DNA of 5,080 nt from Bacteroidales bacterium. Its GTDB lineage: Bacteria > Bacteroidota > Bacteroidia > Bacteroidales > UBA932. The notes beneath the pieces were generated by a model. It did no database searches, had not been told where the DNA came from, and saw only the letters and a list, made by a program, of their open reading frames with translations. The stretch lies in contig JAFZDJ010000164.1 in assembly GCA_017561265.1 (NCBI GenBank), positions 1 through 5,080 of the forward strand, given 5' to 3'. The translations under genes were made by a program, and so were the position numbers. Shown in pieces: positions 1-4,910 of the stretch (the first letter of the stretch is position 1; each line of letters opens with the position of its first letter).

Positions 1-297
1 CTTTTCAAGCAACTGCATTTCGTGGACCTTGTTCATCATATACTCGAGATCTGCAGGAGCATAGGAACCGAGCCTTCGGATTGTGAAAAGCAGTTGAATG
101 ACAGCCTTGTTAATGAGCGAGAGCTGAGCGGTGTGCTCCTGCACGGCGCGGTAATTGTACTGATAGACACACATATCAAGGGCCATTTCCCTTACATAGG
201 CAGAGACGGTTTTATCGCAGGCTTTGGCATTTTTCTGGATCTGGGCATCCTCCTCTGGGGTGACCATGATCTTGATTTGGACATCACGTTTACGCAT
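1..297 (-). CDS. mobC: MobC-like relaxosome accessory protein (ribbon-helix-helix), 3' end outside window
   Basis: The frame reads from an ATG at 297 to the left edge without a stop, giving 99 codons of an incomplete protein. It opens with a short basic stretch (MRKRDVQIKIMV) followed by TPEED, then a helix and the segment KTVSAYVREMALD. This is the beta strand, helix, 'S-x-Y-V-R' pattern of MobC-type ribbon-helix-helix proteins of mobilizable plasmids and conjugative elements. Such proteins bind oriT and help the relaxase open the DNA; that role is known for the family and inferred here. A strong AAGGAGG at 304-310 lies six bases before the start, which fixes the ATG. The start overlaps the stop of the upstream gene (290-766), so translation is probably coupled. 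A relaxase gene is expected next, beyond the edge. Other ribbon-helix-helix regulators look similar, but the neighbourhood favours MobC. Confidence 0.75.
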   Translation of the reverse strand, partial: MRKRDVQIKIMVTPEEDAQIQKNAKACDKTVSAYVREMALDMCVYQYNYRAVQEHTAQLSLINKAVIQLLFTIRRLGSYAPADLEYMMNKVHEMQLLEK

Positions 298-766
298 TGG
301 AATCCTCCTTACAGTGCGGACAGAGTTTGCGGGCGTACATTTTGACAATGCAGTTGTCACAACGCAGCAAATCATCAAGGGCGGCGTTGCAATGGCGATC
401 ATAGATGGAGCGTGTGTCGGGCAGCATATCGTCCACATAACAGCTGACATTGCCCTGATCCAGGTTGCGGTAACCATTGTCGCACAGAATTTTGCTCCAG
501 GCAATGACATGGTGGTAGGCATCTACCTTGGTGCAGGATACTTCTTCCAGTACATACAGACAAGGCCTAAGCCCACGGGCTTTGAGATCGGCGGTCATAG
601 CTGCTGTCTTGTAGCGCTCCCCGCGGCAGTGGTCTTTGTAGACATCTTTCAATAAATCCTTACGGCAGTGACTAATATAACAGTCCTTTCCAATGGGGGA
701 ACGCAGGCCGTAGATAACCCGATCTTCGACTTTTTTATACTGTGACTTTTGACTATATCGTGCCAT
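290..766 (-). CDS. Small Cys/His-rich protein, degenerate GIY-YIG-like domain plus C-terminal zinc ribbon
   Basis: This is a complete 158-residue protein. Its start is fixed by a strong AAGGAGG (773-779) six bases before the ATG. Residues 17-34 (VIYGL, then CYISHC) followed by H46, residues 61-76 (LKARGLRP then VLEEV) and residues 83-90 (AYHHVIAW) match the order and spacing of a GIY-YIG nuclease fold. In active members these are the two short strands, the R-x-x-x-H helix, the 'G-x-x-P-x-x-x-V-L-E' strand and the 'E-x-x-W' helix. The usual catalytic Arg four residues before the His is Val42 here, and YIG is replaced by YIS, so the domain is probably not an active nuclease. C136-x2-C139 and C149-x2-C152 near the C-terminus look like a zinc ribbon. 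The gene is first in the mobilization operon, and its stop overlaps the mobC start. A DNA-binding or relaxosome role is inferred. The reading frame is well supported; the fold assignment is by eye only. Confidence 0.7.
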   Translation of the reverse strand: MARYSQKSQYKKVEDRVIYGLRSPIGKDCYISHCRKDLLKDVYKDHCRGERYKTAAMTADLKARGLRPCLYVLEEVSCTKVDAYHHVIAWSKILCDNGYRNLDQGNVSCYVDDMLPDTRSIYDRHCNAALDDLLRCDNCIVKMYARKLCPHCKEDSNA

Positions 767-800
767 ATAATTCCTCCTTTTGGCGCGTTTTCTTACGAAT

Positions 801-829
801 ATTCTACCAAAATAGTAGGCTGTAGTCCA
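801..829 (-). promoter_or_regulatory. Promoter of the mobilization operon
   Basis: On the minus strand a -35-like TGGACT (824-829) is followed after 17 bases by a -10-like TAGAAT (801-806, five of six consensus positions). The expected start of transcription is near 794, which gives a leader of roughly 28 bases before the ATG at 766. A small inverted repeat (CTAC, 7 bases, GTAG; 804-818) overlaps the -10 and spacer and could be an operator, although its arms are only four bases. The promoter lies between the candidate oriT and the first mob gene, a usual place for autoregulated mobilization promoters. Confidence 0.45.
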
Positions 830-950
830 GAAGTTGAGCCATTATTGCGTGTAACTAATCGCGGTAAAAATAAAATCTGCACGATATATTAGAGTGATAT
901 GCTGTTGCCCAATAGTTCCTGCAACCCGAAACCACATGGTAGCAAGCATT

Positions 951-978
951 GCCTCCCGGTACATAAATACCGGGAGGC
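951..978. repeat. Perfect 11-bp inverted repeat (hairpin 1 of the oriT candidate)
   Basis: The arms GCCTCCCGGTA (951-961) and TACCGGGAGGC (968-978) are exact reverse complements around the six-base loop CATAAA. It is the longest and most stable stem in the window. There is no T-run on either side, which argues against an intrinsic terminator. In an oriT it would be the type of element recognised by a relaxase or its accessory protein. Confidence 0.85.
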
Positions 979-983
979 GCTTC

Positions 984-998
984 AGGGGCCACGCCCCT
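984..998. repeat. 6-bp inverted repeat beside the putative nick region (hairpin 2)
   Basis: AGGGGC (984-989) and GCCCCT (993-998) pair around CAC. The RP4-like CTATC stretch begins at the end of this stem (997-1001), so the hairpin is placed as a relaxase-recognition hairpin would be. The stem is short, and the nick assignment is inferred. Confidence 0.6.
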
Positions 999-1010
999 AT
1001 CACCCCGGAA

Positions 1011-1044
1011 AACTCCCGCAAAACGGGAGTTGCGCAAAGCGCAA
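1011..1044. repeat. Two adjacent inverted repeats (hairpins 3 and 4)
   Basis: AACTCCCG (1011-1018) pairs with CGGGAGTT (1024-1031) around CAAAA. Next to it, TTGCGC (1030-1035) pairs with GCGCAA (1039-1044) around AAA. The two stems share two bases, so they are mutually constrained. A second copy of GCGCAA at 1069-1074 can also pair with TTGCGC, which allows an alternative larger fold. A small GGC-TTC-GCC stem follows at 1047-1055. Confidence 0.75.
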
Positions 1045-1130
1045 TTGGCTTCGCCTTTAAGCTTGCTGGCGCAAAAGAAGAATCCAAGACTACAATGTGA
1101 ACGGAAGTGCTACCATTATTGGCGGTAACC

Positions 1131-1552
1131 ATTGAACGATATATCGTGCAATATGGCATCATAGAGTTCATCGCTGGTCACTACGGCGGATTTGATCTTA
1201 TGGCTACAAAAGCGGTGGGGGCTGCCAAAGTTTGGCATTTGGAGATTACCCTGTCCATGATGATTCCCTATCATCCTTCGGAGCAGGCTATTGAACTGCC
1301 ACTGGCTTTGACACTACCTTTTACTCTCCTGGCATGGAGAAGGTTTCTCACAGACGGGTCATTGCTCGAGCGAACCGGTATATGGTCGATCATGCAGATC
1401 ATCGGGTCGTCTATGTGTGGCATCCAGCCAGTAATGCACGAAAGCTATTGGATTATGCCTGCAAACGGGAGGTAAAAGGGATAATTCACGTGTGCAAGTT
1501 GGAATCTGTTTTTGCAAGGAATGAAGGCATCAGTGAAGAAGTACAGATATGA
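1131..1552 (+). pseudogene. Broken SLOG/DprA-like Rossmann-fold gene (5' truncated, frameshifted)
   Basis: Two adjacent frames together read as one SLOG-family (DprA/DUF1273-like) protein. The first frame gives TIERYIVQYG, then FIAGHYGGFD (a G-x-x-G-x-F-D pattern), then a segment ending IPYHPSEQAIELP at about 1301. The second frame continues GFDTTFYSPGMEKV from 1304, then RANRYMVDHAD and VWHPASNARKLL, up to the stop at 1550-1552. The join is at about 1298-1304, where one base appears to be missing. The N-terminal part with the usual 'GHR' strand is absent: a stop lies at 1098-1100 in the first frame and nothing upstream fits. The family binds nucleotides or related ligands and is common in mobile and conflict-related loci; this copy is probably inactive. 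The truncation point lies about 50 bases right of the oriT candidate, which suggests a rearrangement junction there. Confidence 0.65.
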
Positions 1553-1746
1553 AGAAACTCCCAATGCGGGTGTATTTGTCCGTTTACGGCGTATGTATGA
1601 ATAATGTATTTCGTGATTGTATTGAAGAGAAATTAGGCTTACAGTTCCAAGTTCTTTATTTGAAAATAACAGCCTTTGAAGAAGAACCAGAGCATCTTTT
1701 GTATTTTCCAGTTAAGTGGGCGCTCGGACAGTATGTCAGGATATAA
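1549..1746 (+). CDS. Doubtful small hypothetical ORF, 65 residues
   Basis: An ATG at 1549 overlaps the stop of the SLOG remnant (ATGA). The frame runs for 65 codons and encodes a mildly acidic protein with no motif that I recognise and no membrane segment. The upstream GAAGAAG is a poor ribosome binding site, and the base composition is AT-rich, unlike the cas genes. It may be a chance frame or another remnant. It is listed only because it fills much of the interval between the pseudogene and the cas promoter. Confidence 0.2.
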   Translation: MKKLPMRVYLSVYGVCMNNVFRDCIEEKLGLQFQVLYLKITAFEEEPEHLLYFPVKWALGQYVRI

Positions 1747-1793
1747 TGTCGTTGTTGAGCAAAACAATTCAGTCCTGGTTATTGTACCGATTA

Positions 1794-1808
1794 TGAGATA
1801 TAATCTCA
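1794..1808. repeat. Palindrome upstream of the cas promoter, possible operator
   Basis: TGAGAT (1794-1799) and ATCTCA (1803-1808) are exact six-base arms around ATA. The element lies 23 bases before the -35 box of the cas3 promoter, a plausible distance for an activator or repressor site. The spacer also creates a TATAAT (1799-1804) without a convincing -35. The function is inferred from position only. Confidence 0.4.
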
Positions 1809-1830
1809 CTACCTCACTACTGGTTACTAC
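1805..1830 (+). repeat. Tandem CACTAC iterons before the cas3 promoter
   Basis: CTCACTAC occurs twice in direct tandem (1805-1812 and 1813-1820) and is followed by the related TGGTTACTAC (1821-1830). The motif CTGGTTA also occurs twice, at 1775-1781 and 1820-1826. The array ends one base before the -35 box, so it could be a regulator-binding site for the cas operon. No bound protein can be named. Confidence 0.45.
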
Positions 1831-1831
1831 A

Positions 1832-1860
1832 TTGAAATTGTTGCAGAAAAATAATATAAT
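1832..1860 (+). promoter_or_regulatory. Promoter of the cas operon (cas3)
   Basis: TTGAAA (1832-1837, five of six) and TATAAT (1855-1860, six of six) are separated by the optimal 17 bases. Transcription would start near 1867, leaving a leader of about 30 bases before the ATG at 1897. This is the best sigma-70/SigA-type promoter in the window. The operator-like palindrome and CACTAC repeats lie immediately upstream. Confidence 0.75.
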
Positions 1861-1896
1861 TTCACCAAATCAAATGAAGCGGGAGTGTGCGCTGAT

Positions 1897-4113
1897 ATGT
1901 ATTATGCAAAGTCAAAGCGGCAGGATGGATCACAACCGACTGTAACGAAGCATTTGGATGCCGTATCTGCCCGGGCATCCACTTACGGCGAGGAAGTGGG
2001 CATGAAGGAGCAGGCGCGAATCGCCGGACTTACCCATGATTTAGGAAAATGCGGAGAGGAATTTCAGAAAGTGCTGCGGGGAGAAGCACAGAATGTCGAT
2101 CACGCGGCCAGTAGTGCGGCGTTGATTTACTGCTTGTGGAAGAAGGTAAATGAATCACAAAAGGCTGTGATCGAGGCGGTGAATGGTCATCATGCCGGCT
2201 TAATCAGTTTTAACGAAGTGGAGAGCTTGCTGAAGGATTCCTATCGTGGCCGTTCGTATCTGACCATCAATGACGGCAAAACTCCGGCGCTGAGTGGTCC
2301 GGAGGCATACAAGAATACATTTCGATATTTCGTCCATGATCATCCGGATGAGCGGTTGCGGGTTCCAAAGTGGAATCTTCCTGATGGGGCGGGCAACTTG
2401 GAAACTATGCTGTATTCCCGGATGTTGCTGTCCTGTCTGGTGGATGCGGATTACAGCGTATCGGCCTGGGAGGATGATAAAACATACTTTGAAACAACAC
2501 AGGCGCCGCAACTGGATGCAGAGAAATGTCTGAACAGCCTATACGAATTCTGTAATGAGATTCGGAAAAAGTCCAAATCCAATGCCGGCGTGAATCAAAT
2601 TCGAAACCGGGTTTTTGATGTGTGCGGTGATTGTGGTGAATGCCAGCCCGGCGGACTGTTTACACTGACGGCTCCCACTGGAACGGGCAAGACGTTGGCG
2701 CTGCTGCATTTCGCCCTGCGCCATGCCAAAGCAACCGGGAAGCGGCGGATTATCATTGTTCTGCCTTATCTGACCCTGGCAGAACAGAATGCGGCGATAT
2801 ACGAGAAAATCATGCCGTCCGTGCTGGTGGATCATAGCCAAAGCCGCCTGGGCGAAGAAATGCGGGAATTTACATCGAAGTGGAATATGCCGTTTATCAT
2901 CACAACCTCTGTAAAATTTTTCGAGTCTCTCTTTGCGAGAAAGCCTACGGATTGCAGAAAGCTGCACAATCTGGCGCAGAGTATTGTTATCTTTGATGAG
3001 GCCCAGAGCCTGCCGCCCCATTTGACTGCTTCAACGCTGAAGGCTGTCAATGAACTGTGCGAGCGGTATCAGATGTCTATGGTATTCTCCACGGCAACCC
3101 AGCCTGATTTTGATGCCATCCCGGATGTGAACTGGAAGCCCACGGAGATTCTGCCCGAACATGCAGCGTATTATGAACAGCTTCGGCGGGTTGTTGTGGA
3201 CTGGCAGCTTAAGGAACGGATTCCGCTGGCCGGCATTGCGGAAAAGATGCTTCAGGAGCGGAGTGTGTGTGGTATTTTCAATTTACGTCGCCATGCAAGG
3301 GAGGTTTTTGACAGACTTTATGAAGAAGACCCGGAGTCTGCATTCCTGATTTCCACGGATCTATGTCCTGCTCACCGGATTCATGTGGTGGAGGAGATTC
3401 GGCAGCGACTAAAAAACGGAAAGCCCTGTCGGGTGGCGGCAACCCAATGTATCGAAGCCGGTGTGGATCTGGATTTCGATGTGCTGTATCGTGCGCTGGC
3501 ACCGTTGGATGCGATTATCCAGGCTGCCGGACGATGCAACCGAAATGGTCGGAATGGGATGGGCCGGGTGACTGTATTTGTACCGGATGATTCCAAGCTG
3601 TACCCGGATGACTGGTATGAGAATGCCGCGGAAATTGTATCAAGGGTTGCCCAGGGGCGTGGGATTGACATCCATGATCCGGAACATATCCATCGGTATT
3701 ACAGCGAGCTGTTTGCGGATGCCAGAGATCAGCAAAAGCTGACAAAAGCGATTCGTGCCAGAGACTATGCAGCAGTGGATAAGCAGTATCGTCTGATCAC
3801 CAGCGACGGCGAGAAGCTGATCGTTCCCTATTCCGGGATGATGGAGGATTACGATGCCATTTGTCAGGAACTGAAAAAGAGCGGTATGACACCGGGACTG
3901 ATGAAGGAAGCCGCGCCACTGACCATCACAATCTATGATCGGGGCAATCTGGAGCGGTTTGCGGAACCGATCTTCCTTAGAAAAAAGCACAATCAAGTGG
4001 ATAGCCGAAGTGGCTATTGGGTCCTGCGGAAGCAGTACGAGAACTGCTACACGGAGGAAAGCGGCTTCAAGCTGCCGGAGATGCAGGAAAATAACTGGGA
4101 TATGCTGTTTTGA
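1897..4113 (+). CDS. cas3: CRISPR-associated helicase/nuclease Cas3, type I-C
   Basis: Cas3 is recruited by the type I-C Cascade once it binds target DNA, then nicks and unwinds the non-target strand and degrades it 3' to 5'. The protein has 738 residues, normal for a single-chain HD-helicase Cas3. The N-terminal HD nuclease shows H19, H47-D48 (in GLTHDLGK), H69, H98-H99 (in NGHHAGL) and D183/D185. The SF2 helicase shows Walker A APTGTGKT (259-266), the DEAQ box (367-370), STAT (398-401), motif V with E520-A-G-V-D524, and motif VI QAAGRCNRNGR (542-552). All catalytic motifs look intact. I chose the ATG at 1897, which gives the MYYAKS start usual for I-C Cas3, with GCGGGAG at 1879-1885 as a somewhat distant ribosome site. 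A GTG at 1885 would add four residues. It is the first gene of the operon; cas5c follows after a 146-base structured gap. Confidence 0.95.
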   Translation: MYYAKSKRQDGSQPTVTKHLDAVSARASTYGEEVGMKEQARIAGLTHDLGKCGEEFQKVLRGEAQNVDHAASSAALIYCLWKKVNESQKAVIEAVNGHHAGLISFNEVESLLKDSYRGRSYLTINDGKTPALSGPEAYKNTFRYFVHDHPDERLRVPKWNLPDGAGNLETMLYSRMLLSCLVDADYSVSAWEDDKTYFETTQAPQLDAEKCLNSLYEFCNEIRKKSKSNAGVNQIRNRVFDVCGDCGECQPGGLFTLTAPTGTGKTLALLHFALRHAKATGKRRIIIVLPYLTLAEQNAAIYEKIMPSVLVDHSQSRLGEEMREFTSKWNMPFIITTSVKFFESLFARKPTDCRKLHNLAQSIVIFDEAQSLPPHLTASTLKAVNELCERYQMSMVFSTATQPDFDAIPDVNWKPTEILPEHAAYYEQLRRVVVDWQLKERIPLAGIAEKMLQERSVCGIFNLRRHAREVFDRLYEEDPESAFLISTDLCPAHRIHVVEEIRQRLKNGKPCRVAATQCIEAGVDLDFDVLYRALAPLDAIIQAAGRCNRNGRNGMGRVTVFVPDDSKLYPDDWYENAAEIVSRVAQGRGIDIHDPEHIHRYYSELFADARDQQKLTKAIRARDYAAVDKQYRLITSDGEKLIVPYSGMMEDYDAICQELKKSGMTPGLMKEAAPLTITIYDRGNLERFAEPIFLRKKHNQVDSRSGYWVLRKQYENCYTEESGFKLPEMQENNWDMLF

Positions 4114-4115
4114 CC

Positions 4116-4144
4116 TTGACAATTATAAGGGGGTATTTTACTAT
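4116..4144 (+). promoter_or_regulatory. Internal promoter between cas3 and cas5c
   Basis: A perfect TTGACA (4116-4121) begins two bases after the cas3 stop and is followed by 17 bases and TACTAT (4139-4144, four of six). Transcription would start near 4151, twelve bases before the first repeat-like element. It could drive cas5c and the Cascade genes separately from cas3, a short structured RNA, or both. The -10 is imperfect, so the activity is inferred. Confidence 0.5.
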
Positions 4145-4162
4145 TAAATAGACCGAACAAAG

Positions 4163-4205
4163 GTCGTTCGCCTGTGCCGATCAGCAGCAGGTGTGGAATT
4201 GAAAT
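4163..4205 (+). repeat. Degenerate type I-C-like CRISPR repeat, first copy
   Basis: The element begins GTCG and ends GTGTGGAATTGAAAT, against GTCG and GCGTGGATTGAAAT in typical I-C repeats recalled from memory; the 3' handle differs by one inserted A. Between the ends, CGCCTG (4169-4174) pairs with CAGGTG (4188-4193), including one G-T pair, around a 13-base loop. The element has 43 bases against the usual 32 or so, the excess being mainly in the loop. The operon's own array lies outside the window, so the match to its true repeat cannot be checked here. Confidence 0.5.
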
Positions 4206-4214
4206 TATTTTATA

Positions 4215-4249
4215 GTGGTTCCCCGCGAGAGTGGGGAACGAAAATGAAT
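4215..4249 (+). repeat. Degenerate repeat-like hairpin, second copy
   Basis: GTTCCCC (4218-4224) and GGGGAAC (4233-4239) pair perfectly around an eight-base loop. Common I-C repeats have a GCTCCCC/GGGGAGC stem, so the difference is a compensated pair (C-G to T-A), which keeps the structure. The tail GAAAATGAAT only loosely resembles the I-C handle. The hairpin ends just before the GGAGG (4251-4255) of cas5c and may influence its translation. The stem is certain; the repeat kinship is inferred. Confidence 0.45.
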
Positions 4250-4258
4250 CGGAGGTGA
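4244..4258 (+). other. Four-codon mini-ORF (Met-Asn-Arg-Arg) ending one base before cas5c
   Basis: An ATG at 4244 reads M-N-R-R and stops at 4256-4258, one base before the cas5c start. Its two Arg codons (CGG, AGG) form the cas5c ribosome binding site. It lacks a clear ribosome site of its own, since the only purine-rich stretch (GGGGAACG) lies in the hairpin. It may be accidental. A leader-peptide or CreT-like role is speculative. Confidence 0.15.
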
Positions 4259-4259
4259 C

Positions 4260-4910
4260 ATGTTGGAAGTAACCATTGAAGTGTGGGGCGATTTTGCCTG
4301 TTTTTCGCCGCCCTACGGAAAAGTGGAGAGAATGACCTATCCCTTCCCGACCCCGTCGGCGGCGAGAGGTATTCTTTCGGCAATTTATTCAAAACCGAAC
4401 GAGTTCTATTGGCAAGTGCGGCGAATCGAGGTTCTGAACGCCATCAAGTATATCTCGTTCAAGCGCAATGAGGTCAAAGTGAAGGTGTCGGATACCCCCA
4501 TCTGCACGGACGAGGAGCGCACGCAACGGCAGACGGTTGCCCTGCAGGATGTCCGCTATCGGATCATAGCAGAGATCATTCCTCGGAAGGGCTTTGAGGG
4601 GACTGTCAAGCAGCTTTATGAGCAGGCCATGCGACGCATTCGTTCCGGCAAGTGCTTTATGCAGCCGGGATTGGGATTGCGGGAGTTTGTGGCTTATTTT
4701 GAGGAGAGTGACGGGGTACGGCAGCCTATCCAGGATAGTCTGGACGCAGGCTGGATGGTCTATGACGTATTTGACCTGCATGACTTCTCTGTCAGCAAGA
4801 AGGCGAAGCCGAAGCTGTCGCTGTATCATGCGGTGATGGATCACGGCGTCATTGCGGTTCCGCCCTATGACAGCCCGGAAGTCGTGAAGGGAGGGAACGC
4901 AACATGCTGA
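4260..4910 (+). CDS. cas5c: Cas5c (Cas5d), type I-C pre-crRNA-processing Cascade subunit
   Basis: In type I-C there is no Cas6. Cas5c cleaves the repeat at the 3' base of its stem and stays on the 5' handle as a Cascade subunit. The 216-residue protein is of usual length. It opens with the RAMP-like strand LEVTIEVWGDFACF (2-15), then PTPSAARGILSAI (30-42), the conserved stretch following R4 of the Cas5 fold. RQTVALQDVRYRI (90-102) and GLGLREFVAYF (137-147) correspond to further family signatures. By eye I cannot place every catalytic residue of the characterised Bacillus halodurans enzyme, so activity is assumed from the family. The ATG at 4260 has GGAGG at 4251-4255. The stop overlaps the cas8c start (ATGCTGA), indicating coupling. 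The structured leader with repeat-like hairpins is unusual and may be a target of the protein itself. Confidence 0.92.
   Translation: MLEVTIEVWGDFACFSPPYGKVERMTYPFPTPSAARGILSAIYSKPNEFYWQVRRIEVLNAIKYISFKRNEVKVKVSDTPICTDEERTQRQTVALQDVRYRIIAEIIPRKGFEGTVKQLYEQAMRRIRSGKCFMQPGLGLREFVAYFEESDGVRQPIQDSLDAGWMVYDVFDLHDFSVSKKAKPKLSLYHAVMDHGVIAVPPYDSPEVVKGGNATC

Larger units (their letters stand above)
941..1080. other. Candidate origin of transfer (oriT), hairpin-rich non-coding block
   Basis: Five perfect inverted repeats follow each other closely: 951-978, 984-998, 1011-1031, 1030-1044 and 1047-1055. A possible outer stem (AGCAAGC at 941-947 with GCTTGCT at 1061-1067) encloses the series. No credible gene covers the block and no T-run follows any stem, so simple terminators are unlikely. 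It lies directly upstream of a mobC-containing operon, the usual oriT position. The segment CCTATCACCCCGG (996-1008), immediately after the second hairpin, resembles the RP4/MOBP nick region (CCTATCCTG then CCCGG). This comparison is from memory. The relaxase is not visible, so its class cannot be used as support. Alternatives are a single-strand origin or a structured attachment region. Confidence 0.5.
4151..4259 (+). ncRNA. Candidate crRNA-like leader RNA between cas3 and cas5c (CreR/CreA-like)
   Basis: Starting at the predicted transcription start, this segment has a small 5' stem (GACC 4151-4154 with GGTC 4162-4165), a degenerate I-C-like repeat (4163-4205), a nine-base spacer (TATTTTATA, 4206-4214) and a second repeat-like hairpin (4215-4249) that runs up to the cas5c ribosome site. 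Known Cas-regulating RNAs (CreR) and CRISPR-regulated antitoxin RNAs (CreA) have this layout: degenerate repeats around a short pseudo-spacer, inside a cas operon. Here the RNA would also be the cas5c 5' leader, so Cas5c could bind or cut its own message. No terminator separates it from cas5c. It could instead be a decayed mini-array. Whether a discrete RNA exists is not shown. Confidence 0.4.

Noticed and set aside
22..655. Plus-strand open frames opposite the mobilization genes
   Set aside because: They are the antisense of mobC and the Cys-rich gene, which have strong ribosome sites, coupled starts and family-like motifs. The plus-strand frames have none of these.
951..978. Intrinsic terminator
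   Set aside because: The stem is strong, but no T-run follows on either strand and other stems continue directly after it.
842..1171. Minus-strand open frames of 60 and 109 codons across the hairpin block
   Set aside because: They run straight through several perfect inverted repeats and lack good ribosome sites and recognisable motifs. The structure explains this DNA better than coding does.
1742..1747. Additional TATAAT as a second cas promoter
   Set aside because: No -35-like hexamer lies 16-18 bases upstream. The promoter at 1832-1860 is much better.
1676..1945. Plus-strand open frame of 89 codons before cas3
   Set aside because: It crosses the cas3 promoter and the first codons of cas3 in another frame and shows no family motif.
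4163..4249. A functional CRISPR array
   Set aside because: The two repeat-like units differ from each other in length and sequence and are only nine bases apart, which is too short for a normal I-C spacer. At most this is a derived or decayed element.
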